Part shown: piece after piece, positions 18,742 through 26,824 of the stretch
How the letters are laid out: each line of letters starts with the position of its first letter
Numbering within the stretch: position 1 is the first letter of the stretch
Origin: Bacteroidota bacterium
Lineage (GTDB): Bacteria; Bacteroidota; Bacteroidia; B-17B0; Aurantibacillaceae
Reading direction: 5' to 3'
Assembly (NCBI GenBank): GCA_030692515.1
Contig: JAUXZS010000056.1
Coordinates: forward strand, 186,001-250,000
DNA length: 64,000 nucleotides
Notes under the pieces: generated by a model
Told to the model about the DNA's origin: nothing
The model's input: the letters and a program-made list of their open reading frames with translations, nothing else
Databases searched by the model: none
Position numbers and translations under genes: made by a program

Positions 18742-18890
18742 ATCATAAAAGAATTTGAACCTTAAATTAACGCAAAAAATATTGAATTTAAAAGGAAAAT
18801 GGAGCGTTAAAAACAAGAATGTTTTTATAGCCAAAAAAGGTTAGTCACAAAAAATATTAGGAAAATGCTAATTGCAATTTAAAAATAAAA

Positions 18891-19496
18891 TTATTTTTTC
18901 TTTTTATTTTCTCCCCAGGTTTTATATTCGTCTTGTTGTTGTGGTCTAAATGCCGGAATTCTTCTAAGTGGCTCACACGCTTTTAAAGAGTCATAACAAT
19001 CTGCCGGTAATTCTTGATACAACTTTGTGCCTTTTGTTTTCCAGGCAATCATTTCATCACTAACGTCTTTAATTATTTTTGCTGGGTTGCCCACAACTAC
19101 TTTTCTGTTCTCAATTATAGTGTCTGCGGGTATAAATGATAAAGCGCCAACAACACATTCGTCTCCAACAATAACATTATCCATTATAACGCTATTCATT
19201 CCTATAAGCGCGTTTTTACCAATAGTGGCGCCATGAATAATTGCACCGTGCCCAATGTGCGCGGCCTCTTTTAATAAAACTGTAGTGCCTGGAAACATAT
19301 GAATGGTGCAGTTTTCCTGCACGTTACATCCATCTTCAATAATTATCTGCCCCCAATCTCCTCTAATGGCGGCACCAGGGCCAACATAAACGTTTTTACC
19401 AACAATAACATTACCTGTAACCGTTGCGTTGGGGTGTATAAATGCTGTTCTGTCTATTACTGGTTTATAGCCGTTAAATTCAAATATATTTGCCAT
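18891..19496 (-). CDS. Hexapeptide-repeat protein, PaaY/gamma-carbonic-anhydrase-like
   Basis: This 201-residue protein is built of left-handed beta-helix hexapeptides (NATVTGNVIVGKNVYVGPGAAIRGD, IGHGAIIHGATIGKNALIGMNSVI). The three metal-ligand histidines of gamma-class enzymes appear to be present, in TIHMFP, AHIGHG and IIHGA. The C-terminal extension with CEPLRRIPAFRPQQ resembles PaaY, a thioesterase-linked accessory of phenylacetate catabolism, but no other paa gene is present. A general acyl-CoA or CO2-hydration role is equally possible. Confidence 0.8.
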   Translation of the reverse strand: MANIFEFNGYKPVIDRTAFIHPNATVTGNVIVGKNVYVGPGAAIRGDWGQIIIEDGCNVQENCTIHMFPGTTVLLKEAAHIGHGAIIHGATIGKNALIGMNSVIMDNVIVGDECVVGALSFIPADTIIENRKVVVGNPAKIIKDVSDEMIAWKTKGTKLYQELPADCYDSLKACEPLRRIPAFRPQQQDEYKTWGENKKKK

Positions 19497-19523
19497 TCTT
19501 TTTAGTGTAAAATAAATTTTTGT

Positions 19524-21164
19524 TTATACAATCTCCGCTTTAGTTGTGCCATTATATTGAATATATAAATTATGGCTTTCTGGTTTTATTGTGTTTTCTG
19601 TAGAAAATGTTTTATAATTAAAACTTAAAGGTAAAATAACGTATCGGTATTTGTGGTGATTTAATTTTCGTTGCTCTATTAACTTAAACTTTTCTGTATG
19701 CGCAACTTCATCTAAAAAAAGTTGCTTTGGTTTTACTTTAAAATGTAAATAATAATCTACCGCTATTAATTGTTTAAGTATTTGGTCGTTAGGATAATCG
19801 TCGTTTACAAACTGCGTTATTATATCAAACACATCGGTTAACGAATATTTATGGTACTCTTTTTGTGTGCCAAAATAAATTCCCAGCCCTAACAAAAAAT
19901 CAAATATGCTATAGTTTACTGCAACATACTTAAGCGTGTTAACTGCCTTTTTGCTGTTCCAATAAATTTCTAAGGCGTGCTCAAGTTTTACAATATCCGC
20001 TAGTTGCTCTTTAGACAAATAATTGCTTTCGATAATTTGGTATGGCGGCATTGGATCAAAAACAAAACCATGCTCTTTGTATTTATCTCTAACGGGCGTA
20101 CCTTTTAAAAATTTTAAAAAGCCCAGCTGCATTTCGGGGGCAAATAATTTAAAAACCTCTTCTATGCTGTACTTAATATCACTCCACTCATCCAATGCCA
20201 AACCAACAATTAAATCTAGGTGCATTTCTATTTTATATTCTAGTTGTTGGATGATGCTTTTTGTTTTTTCGAAACTTTGCTTGCGGCTTACTTGTAAATT
20301 TGCTTTTTGATTTACGGTTTGAATGCCAATTTCGAAACGAAATAAACCGGCGGGAACATTTTCGTGAATAAATTTAATAATATCGGGATGAAGAATGTCT
20401 GCCGTTATTTCGAACTGAAAAACATTTTTTGGTTGATGATTTTCTAAAATAAATTTAAAAATATCTATAGTAAAATCTTTCTTAATATTAAAAGTTCTAT
20501 CTAAAAACTTTACCACCCGGCCGTGTTGCATCATAAACAGAAGTGTTGCCTTAATGCTATCATTAGGCAAATAACGCACCTTGTTGTCTAAACTTGCTAA
20601 ACAAAATTCGCATTTGTAAGGGCAGCCTCTTGACGTTTCGATATATAAAACTTTATTTGCTAAACTTTCTACATCATCAAAACGATAAGGCATACTGTTT
20701 TGAAAATTCTTTAAATCAAACATTGGTGCCTGAGGGTTAACCACTGTTTTTTCTCCTTCTTTTCTAACTAAGCCTGGCACATTTTCAACCTTTGGAAACG
20801 AAGAAATAAATTCTTTAAAAGGCGTTTCTCCTTCGCCAATAATTATATAATCAACCTCTTCAAGCGCTATTACATTTTGGTATTCGTAACTAACCTCCGG
20901 GCCGCCTAATAAAATTTTTGTGTTTGGATTATACTGTTTAATTTTTTTTATTACCTCAAGTGTTTGAGTAATGTTCCAGATATAACAACTAAAAGCCACA
21001 ACGTCAAAAGCCGAGCATTCTTTTGCAACATCATCTTTTGGTTCTTTTATGGTAAACTCTTTCCATTCCAAGCCTTGGTGGTCACAATTTAACTCATACA
21101 ACAAGCGAATAGCTAAGTTTGTATGAATATACTTTGCATTAAGAGTAGTAAGTAAAATACGCAT
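19524..21164 (-). CDS. B12-binding-domain radical SAM protein (DUF4080)
   Basis: This 546-residue protein has an N-terminal cobalamin-binding-like Rossmann domain (MRILLTTLNAKYIHTNLAIR, about residues 1-140), then the radical SAM core with the 4Fe-4S motif CPYKCEFC (about residue 185), and a C-terminal DUF4080 region. It probably does a radical methylation or rearrangement on an unknown substrate. The start is the ATG at 21164; an in-frame TTG nine bases upstream is possible. It lies 10 bp or so from the SpoIIE phosphatase gene and may be co-transcribed with it. Confidence 0.85.
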   Translation of the reverse strand: MRILLTTLNAKYIHTNLAIRLLYELNCDHQGLEWKEFTIKEPKDDVAKECSAFDVVAFSCYIWNITQTLEVIKKIKQYNPNTKILLGGPEVSYEYQNVIALEEVDYIIIGEGETPFKEFISSFPKVENVPGLVRKEGEKTVVNPQAPMFDLKNFQNSMPYRFDDVESLANKVLYIETSRGCPYKCEFCLASLDNKVRYLPNDSIKATLLFMMQHGRVVKFLDRTFNIKKDFTIDIFKFILENHQPKNVFQFEITADILHPDIIKFIHENVPAGLFRFEIGIQTVNQKANLQVSRKQSFEKTKSIIQQLEYKIEMHLDLIVGLALDEWSDIKYSIEEVFKLFAPEMQLGFLKFLKGTPVRDKYKEHGFVFDPMPPYQIIESNYLSKEQLADIVKLEHALEIYWNSKKAVNTLKYVAVNYSIFDFLLGLGIYFGTQKEYHKYSLTDVFDIITQFVNDDYPNDQILKQLIAVDYYLHFKVKPKQLFLDEVAHTEKFKLIEQRKLNHHKYRYVILPLSFNYKTFSTENTIKPESHNLYIQYNGTTKAEIV

Positions 21165-21183
21165 GAAGCGCAAAGGTAAGCAA

Positions 21184-21894
21184 TTATATTTTCACGCCTA
21201 TTACGCAAACGTCGTCAACTTGCTCTAGTTGACCTCTCCAGTTTTCGAAGGTGTCCTGTAGTTTTTGTTTTTGAACCTCCATTGGTTCATCAATATTTAA
21301 AAGCAAAAATTCGCCAAGCTGTTTGTATTTAAACTTTTTACCTTTTGCTCCGCCAAACTGATCGGCATAGCCGTCTGTAAAAGTATAAATTATATCTCCT
21401 TTTTGAAGGTCGATTTTTTGAAGGGTGAATGGCTTTGTTTCGTCGTGGTATTTACCAACGGGCATTTTATCTGGTTTGTATTCGATAATTTTTTTATCGC
21501 GCACCAACCACAAAGGGTTGTTTGCCGCAGAAAATTCTAAAACCATATTCTTAAAATCGTATGCACAAAGCACACAATCCATCCCGTCTTTACTCTCTTC
21601 TTCGCTACCCTCAGGGTTTAAAGATGCAATAATACCTTTGCGCATATTATCCAAAATATCGTTTGGGTGAATAAGGTTTTTTTCGATAATAGACTCGTTA
21701 AGTCTTGATATACCAACCATGCTCATAAGGGCTCCCGGAACACCGTGCCCCGTGCAATCTGCGGTGCATAAATAAAAAATTTCGTTTTTGCTTCCTGTGG
21801 GTTTATGCGATTGCGCATAATAAAAATCTCCACTTACAATATCCTTAGGTTTATAAAGGATGAAAAAGTTTTTTGTTTCGGTAGCTGTTTCCAT
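21184..21894 (-). CDS. Stand-alone SpoIIE/PP2C-family phosphatase
   Basis: This 236-residue protein is a bare SpoIIE phosphatase domain: PKDIVSGDFYYA at the N-terminus, DCTGHGVPGALMSMVG, DGMDCVLC, FTDGYADQFGG and VDDVCVIGVK. All metal-binding aspartates are present. Unlike its two paralogs in the window (5072-7207 and 38127-40079) it has no signal peptide, TPR, transmembrane or coiled-coil part. No remnant of one is visible upstream, so it is either a cytoplasmic partner-controlled enzyme or an old truncation. Confidence 0.87.
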   Translation of the reverse strand: METATETKNFFILYKPKDIVSGDFYYAQSHKPTGSKNEIFYLCTADCTGHGVPGALMSMVGISRLNESIIEKNLIHPNDILDNMRKGIIASLNPEGSEEESKDGMDCVLCAYDFKNMVLEFSAANNPLWLVRDKKIIEYKPDKMPVGKYHDETKPFTLQKIDLQKGDIIYTFTDGYADQFGGAKGKKFKYKQLGEFLLLNIDEPMEVQKQKLQDTFENWRGQLEQVDDVCVIGVKI

Positions 21895-21997
21895 GATTCT
21901 AAATTAAGGTTTTTTATTTAACGAAGTAAAAAAATTATTGCCATAATAATCTACAAGAAGCCTACAGCTAACCTTCTAGTTTACCCCATAAAGAATA

Positions 21998-22033
21998 CTA
22001 CAAATCGTAGCAACAAACAACTATGTTATGTAG
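21998..22033. promoter_or_regulatory. Tandem dyad sites, possible operator of the dead dinB cassette
   Basis: Two 13-bp dyads of the form CTA-n-GTAG occur 23 bp apart: CTACAAATCGTAG (21998-22010) and CTATGTTATGTAG (22021-22033). They end 30 bp before the dinB remnant start. Two similar dyads about two helical turns apart are typical of phage-like or LexA-like operators. The regulator is not in the window. Confidence 0.35.
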
Positions 22034-22062
22034 TAATTTTACCTTATCAATTGTTGGTAATA

Positions 22063-22700
22063 ATGCAAAGACAAATCGCGGCTTTAGATTTAGATAGTTT
22101 TTTTGTGTCGGTAGAGCGTCTCCGCAACAGAGCTTATATTGGTAAGCCGCTTATAATTGGCGGCACCAGTAACCACGGCGTAATCTCTTCTTACAGCTAT
22201 GAGGCGCGTGCTTATGGGTTAAGATCTGCGATGCCAATAAAACAAGCAAACTACTTTACCCGGAAAACGTGGGTATATATATTACGCCAGACACGGATGG
22301 GTAAAGAAAACATTCTAAAATAGTTTCACAAATAATCGAAGAAAAATCACCTCTATATGAAAAATCAAGCATTGATGAACACTATGTCGACCTTACAGGA
22401 ATGGACAAATTTTTTAACTGTCTTAAATGGAGCCAAGGGCTCCAACAAACCATTATTAAAAAAAGCGGATTGCCCATCTCGTTTGGTTTATCGGTTAACA
22501 AAACAGTTTCCAAAATAGCAACCGCCCAAAGTAAGCCTAACCTATGCTTGTTCGTTTGGTTGGCGTAAAACTAACGAGCCTAACGCCCGGTAACCAACAA
22601 ATAAATTTATTTGATAACACAACAGAGCAAGTTAGTTTATATCAAACACTAGATAAAATAAACAAGCGTTTTGGAAACAATTCTGTTATGCATTGTCCTA
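22063..22700 (+). pseudogene. dinB: DNA polymerase IV (Y-family) remnant with internal deletion
   Basis: The frame from the ATG at 22063 reads like the N-terminus of a Y-family polymerase (IAALDLDSFFVSVERL, then PLIIGG, SYSYEARAYGLRSAMP). Near 22245 the match moves to another frame (LYPENVGIYI), hits a stop near 22299, then continues (KIVSQIIEEKSPLYEKSSI, DEHYVDLTGMD, LPISFGLSVNKTVSKIA). At about 22541 it jumps from the palm (SKPN) to the C-terminal LVRLVGVKLTSLTPGNQQIN. By family length this removes roughly 185 residues. At least one frameshift, one stop and one deletion make it non-functional. It is followed by a dnaE remnant, as in Bacteroidota dinB-dnaE cassettes. Confidence 0.88.
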
Positions 22701-22889
22701 GCCTGTTAATGCACCAAAAACAAAATCCAAAATTTAACAAACAAAAAACCCAGAATAAATCCCACGGCTTTTCTGTCGAACAATTGCGTCTGTCGGCATT
22801 GATCGGTGATGCATAAAACATTCTTGTTCACGGCACCTCATAAACAAATCTACTGGAGTTTTTAGAATATCTTCATAAAGCCGGAGAAA

Positions 22890-23887
22890 AAAAATTTCGG
22901 TTATCTGTGTGCTTTTTTCGAACTGAGATTAGCAAAGCACATCCAGTATATTGTGCGGTAGAAAGTTATCAGACTCTTTATTTAAACGCACATTTCCCAT
23001 TAGAGTTTATAGCGGGAGTTATAAATAATTTTGGGGGATTTTATGGCTCCCGGGTTTATATCTATGAAGTAAAAAACTAGAGGCTAAGTTTCAATTACCT
23101 TGTGTAAACAATAGCACACATTTAACTACATTTTCCTGAAAGGACATTTATTTAGGTTTTATTCATATTGAAAGTTTGGATAAAACTACAGCAGAAAACA
23201 TTATTGCTGAAAAGGAAGGCGGTGGTGATTTTAATAATCTTGAAGATTTAATCTCAAAAAGCAAAGTTAAACTATTGCAATTATTAATTCAAATAAAAAA
23301 TGGCGCATACCGTATTATCAATAAGAAAAAGAAGAATTTAAATTGTAATAGTTACTATGTATTAGGTAAGGAAACAAAAAGGGTCCACTCTGGTTTATGT
23401 TTATTTTATGAGTTAAGACAGGGCTATTTCCTAGCTAAATTACACGTTTCTTTTATTGAAGATGCTTACGATGAACTTCAAAGATTTGGCTTCCTAATAA
23501 CGAATGACCTGTACCGTTTAATTAAAAGTCCTTTCGGAGGCGACATGCTGGTTAAAGACTTAATGCTTCATACGAGCAAAACTAAGCGCTTAATGGGCAA
23601 TTCTATTAACGAGAGGGGAGTTTATACTAAAACGAGGGATAGGATGGTTTTAGAGCGTTTGTGGACGCAGAGGGTCTTTTTTTGAAACTGTACATTTGCC
23701 AGAAGTGTCTTCTAAGCTCCACTTTGAGCGAATAGGAATTTACTCAATAAAAGGAAAGATAATAGAAGGGTTTGGATTTCTTGTGTTACAGGTAGAACGA
23801 AAGGGAAAGGTTAAAAAAATAAATAAAGACGAAACCCCGCAAAATAATAATGCTATTCAAGGCAAATTAACGGGTGGTTCTAAGTAG
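22890..23887 (+). pseudogene. dnaE: Error-prone DNA polymerase III alpha remnant (C-terminal third)
   Basis: Broken frames match the C-terminal part of the short DnaE found beside dinB in Bacteroidota. Segments are CAVESYQTLYLNAHFPLEF with INNFGGFYGSRVYIYE, then QLPCVNNS, KDIYLGFIHIESLDKTTAEN, IIAEKEGGGDFNNLEDLI, FIEDAYDELQRFGF, IKSPFGGDMLVKDLM and the tail FETVHLPEV to GKIIEGFGFLVLQVE. Stops occur near 23080 and at 23137, and frames change around the T-run at 23677-23683. The N-terminal PHP and most of the palm (about two thirds of the gene) are gone. The 190 bp between this and the dinB remnant (22701-22889) holds no recognisable domain. Confidence 0.85.
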
Positions 23888-23896
23888 AATTATTTA

Positions 23897-23912
23897 TGTT
23901 CCACGTGAAACA
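23897..23912. promoter_or_regulatory. parS-like ParB-binding site 1
   Basis: TGTTCCACGTGAAACA matches the conserved parS sequence TGTTNCACGTGAAACA at every defined position. It lies just after the end of the dnaE remnant and downstream of the methyltransferase stop. In most bacteria parS sites cluster around oriC, often by mnmG (gidA). Confidence 0.85.
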
Positions 23913-23913
23913 A

Positions 23914-24804
23914 TTAAGGCTTAACTCTTTTAAAAACATAAATAACACTGGAATAATCCACGGCAGAATTTGCCTTAAGATTAGATTTTAAGCCAACAAG
24001 AAACGCTTTAAAATATTTAATACTTCCGGTTTTATATTTCTCGCTAAGCATGCTAACATAAAAACTATCAAATTTCATGGGGGCAGCTTCAACTAGCTTA
24101 AAATCAAATTTGCCAAGAAGCTTTTCAACGGTTTCTTTATGGAAATGATATAGGTGACGAGGAACATCGTAGGCGGCCCAAAACCCTTTATAGTGTTTCG
24201 CGTCAAAACTAGTATGATTAGGAACGGCAATAATTAAAGTCCCATCCGGTTTAAGCACCTTTTTAAAGAAATTTAGCGTGTCATCAAGGTCAGTTACATG
24301 CTCTAATACGTGCCAAAGAGTTATAGCATCAAATGTCGTCTCTGGAATGTCGTGTAATAGGTTGTTTTTCGTTCCATAAACACTTAGATTCATCTCGGAG
24401 GCTATTATTCTCGCTCCCAAATCCGGCTCAATCCCAAAAGCCTCCCACCCCGAAAGTTTGCACGTATTTAAAAACATTCCTGTGCCAGCACCGTAATCCA
24501 AAATAGTTCCACGTGAAACATGTCTTGAAACGAGTTCAAGTTTTTTTATAAGCGTATAACTCCTAACGGCATGATATAACCTGGAGATGATGCCTTTCTT
24601 AGTGTTTGAATGAGAAATATAATCTTCAGACTTATAATAGCTACCTAACACATCATCAGAGGGTCGAGGGTTGGTAAAATGAAAACCACACACGTCGCAG
24701 GAGACTACGTTAAAGCTTTCTTCACTAACTGTATAATCTTTACAAGTAAGAACTGTTTTAAATTCCTCAGAGCTACAAACGGGGCAACTATTTATATTAA
24801 CCAT
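23914..24804 (-). CDS. Class I SAM-dependent methyltransferase with N-terminal zinc ribbon
   Basis: This 296-residue protein has an N-terminal Cys4 zinc ribbon (CPVCSS and CDVCGFHFTNPRP, about residues 7-45). A methyltransferase domain follows, with motif I ILDYGAGTGMFL (about residue 103), LWHVLEHV (motif IV) and DGTLIIAVPN. This architecture is common in capsule and sugar methyltransferases, but the substrate is unknown. A parS-like site is embedded in codons for HVSRGT directly before motif I. Neighbours on both sides also carry parS-like sites. Confidence 0.85.
   Translation of the reverse strand: MVNINSCPVCSSEEFKTVLTCKDYTVSEESFNVVSCDVCGFHFTNPRPSDDVLGSYYKSEDYISHSNTKKGIISRLYHAVRSYTLIKKLELVSRHVSRGTILDYGAGTGMFLNTCKLSGWEAFGIEPDLGARIIASEMNLSVYGTKNNLLHDIPETTFDAITLWHVLEHVTDLDDTLNFFKKVLKPDGTLIIAVPNHTSFDAKHYKGFWAAYDVPRHLYHFHKETVEKLLGKFDFKLVEAAPMKFDSFYVSMLSEKYKTGSIKYFKAFLVGLKSNLKANSAVDYSSVIYVFKRVKP
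24505..24520. promoter_or_regulatory. parS-like ParB-binding site 2, inside a coding region
   Basis: AGTTCCACGTGAAACA differs from the parS consensus only at the first base. It lies inside the methyltransferase gene. Confidence 0.75.
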
Positions 24805-24815
24805 AAATTAAAATA

Positions 24816-24831
24816 CGTTCCACGAGGAACA
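24816..24831. promoter_or_regulatory. Degenerate parS-like site 3
   Basis: CGTTCCACGAGGAACA keeps the outer GTTCC/GGAAC arms of parS but differs from the consensus at positions 1, 10 and 12. It sits in the 45 bp gap between mnmG and the methyltransferase gene. Confidence 0.5.
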
Positions 24832-24849
24832 TTAAAATAAAAAATAAAC

Positions 24850-26736
24850 TTATCTTCCAAGATACACCAACAAAACAGAAATGTCCGCAGGATTAATTCC
24901 AGAAATACGACTAGCTTGTCCGATTGTATGAGGCTTAAACTTCTTAAACTTTTCTATTGCTTCTGCGCCAAGACTCTTTATAGAATCATAATTAAAGTCT
25001 GGCTTAATAACCAAATCTTCAAGGCGACTCTGTTTGTCTGCGCTTTCTTTTTCGCGTTCAATATATCCCTCATATTTCATAAGAATCTCCGCCTGCTCGA
25101 TCGTTTCATTATCGTAAACCGAAAGAAAGTCAGAAAGTTGTTGATCGTTTAAGGCAATATCTTTAGCCAAAACATTAGGCCGAGATAAAATATTAAAATA
25201 ACGAGTTTTTTGAGACAGCGGGGCAGAACCAACAGACTCCAAAAAAGAATTCAAAACAGAAGGCTCGCCGCTTGTGTTTTTAAAGTAATCAATAATTTTA
25301 TTATAACCGTTTATCTTTTGATTCACCCTCTCCAATCTTTCGTTTCCGGCAAGCCCTAAGGCGTTAGATAAAGGGGTGAGTCTAATATCTGCATTATCCT
25401 GCCTCAGAAGTAAGCGGTATTCCGCTCTTGAAGTAAACATTCTATAAGGCTCGTCGGTTCCCTTTGTAACCAAGTCATCAATTAAAACTCCAATATAAGC
25501 CTCGTAACGATTAAGTATAAGCGGTTTAGCTTCGTTAATTTTTAAGTGGGCATTTATTCCAGCCATCAAACCTTGGCAAGCCGCTTCTTCATATCCTGTA
25601 GTGCCATTAATTTGCCCCGCAAAATATAAATTATCAACTAACTTGGTTTCTAAAGTAAGGCCGAGTTGAGTTGGTGGAAAATAATCGTATTCTATAGCAT
25701 AACCGGGCCTAAACATTTTAGCTCTTTCAAAACCAGGAATTAATTCCAAAGCTTTTTGTTGAACATCTATAGGTAAAGAAGTAGAAAACCCGTTCACATA
25801 TATTTCAACTGTATTCCACCCTTCCGGCTCCACAAAAAGTTGATGGCGTTCTCTTTCGCTAAATCGAGTAATTTTATCTTCAATGCTAGGACAATATCGA
25901 GGGCCTAATCCTTGAATTCGACCCTGAAACATCGGAGACTTTTCAAAGCCTGTTTTTAAAATATCATGAACCTTTTGATTCGTATAAGTAACATGACAAG
26001 GAATCTGCTTTTTTGAATTCTCGCCAATAAAAGGTGATGTATTATCTAAATAAGAAAATTTATCAGCAACTTCATCTCCGCCTTGAGTTTCCATCTTCGA
26101 ATAATCTAAAGAACGCCCATCAATTCTTGGCGGAGTTCCTGTTTTCATTCTGCCACTTTCAAATCCTATTTGGACTAACTGTTCCGTTATTCCTATACTT
26201 GCAGATTCTCCAGTTCGTCCACCGCCTATTTGTTTTTCTCCTATATGAATAATACCATTTAAAAACGTACCATTAGTAAGAACAACTGCTTTTGCCTTAA
26301 ATTCAACGCCCATTCCTGTAACAACCCCTTCAACCCTTTTTCCATCTTTTGAAATAATTAAAGAGCGCACCATGTCTTGCCAAAAATCAACATTTACATT
26401 TTGTTCGAGAGTTTCTCGCCATAAGCCGGCAAACATCATTCTATCATTTTGTGTACGAGGGCTCCACATGGCGGGGCCTTTGCTTCGATTGAGCATTCTA
26501 AATTGAATAGCCGATTTATCAGAAATGATTCCACTATATCCACCCATAGCATCAATCTCACGAACAATTTGTCCTTTGGCTATGCCCCCCATAGCAGGAT
26601 TACAACTCATTTGCGCAATGGTTTGCATATTCATGGTAACCAATAAAACTTTGGAGCCCATGTTAGCGGCAGCCGCAGCAGCCTCACAGCCAGCGTGCCC
26701 TGCACCAACTACAATTATATCGTAACTGCTTTGCAA
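24850..26736 (-). CDS. mnmG: tRNA uridine-5-carboxymethylaminomethyl modification enzyme MnmG
   Basis: This 628-residue FAD enzyme (GidA) works with MnmE to install cmnm5 on U34 of certain tRNAs. Signatures are the N-terminal FAD fold VGAGHAGCEAA (about residue 11), GGIAKGQIVREIDAMGG, TGTPPRIDGRSLDYS, GQINGTTGYEEAACQGL and the C-terminal helical MnmE-binding region ending INPADISVLLVYLGR. The best start is TTG at 26736. A perfect -7 element ends only 7 nt upstream, so the mRNA may have almost no leader. In many bacteria this gene lies next to oriC, which fits the nearby parS-like sites. Confidence 0.96.
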   Translation of the reverse strand: MQSSYDIIVVGAGHAGCEAAAAAANMGSKVLLVTMNMQTIAQMSCNPAMGGIAKGQIVREIDAMGGYSGIISDKSAIQFRMLNRSKGPAMWSPRTQNDRMMFAGLWRETLEQNVNVDFWQDMVRSLIISKDGKRVEGVVTGMGVEFKAKAVVLTNGTFLNGIIHIGEKQIGGGRTGESASIGITEQLVQIGFESGRMKTGTPPRIDGRSLDYSKMETQGGDEVADKFSYLDNTSPFIGENSKKQIPCHVTYTNQKVHDILKTGFEKSPMFQGRIQGLGPRYCPSIEDKITRFSERERHQLFVEPEGWNTVEIYVNGFSTSLPIDVQQKALELIPGFERAKMFRPGYAIEYDYFPPTQLGLTLETKLVDNLYFAGQINGTTGYEEAACQGLMAGINAHLKINEAKPLILNRYEAYIGVLIDDLVTKGTDEPYRMFTSRAEYRLLLRQDNADIRLTPLSNALGLAGNERLERVNQKINGYNKIIDYFKNTSGEPSVLNSFLESVGSAPLSQKTRYFNILSRPNVLAKDIALNDQQLSDFLSVYDNETIEQAEILMKYEGYIEREKESADKQSRLEDLVIKPDFNYDSIKSLGAEAIEKFKKFKPHTIGQASRISGINPADISVLLVYLGR

Positions 26737-26743
26737 TAGAGTG

Positions 26744-26751
26744 CAAAGATA
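26744..26751 (-). promoter_or_regulatory. -7 promoter element of mnmG
   Basis: TATCTTTG on the minus strand matches TAnnTTTG exactly. It ends 7 nt before the TTG start codon of mnmG, so transcription would begin at or beside the start codon. No clear -33 TTTG was found. Confidence 0.5.
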
Positions 26752-26824
26752 GCGAATTATTTTTGCTGGTGCTTTTACCTAACTATAGAAATTAATAGTA
26801 ATTTAGTTTGAAAACAAAAAGACC

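Noticed and set aside
18742-18834. N-terminal extension of the M42 peptidase
   Set aside because: Hydrophobic residues not found in the cytoplasmic family; a good ATG lies at 18741.
22544-22816. Intact small gene of 90 codons
   Set aside because: Its first 50 residues are the C-terminus of the dinB remnant, so it is a pseudogene fragment.
23176-23685. Intact gene of 169 codons
   Set aside because: The residues match the middle of the DnaE C-terminal region on both sides of stops and frameshifts.
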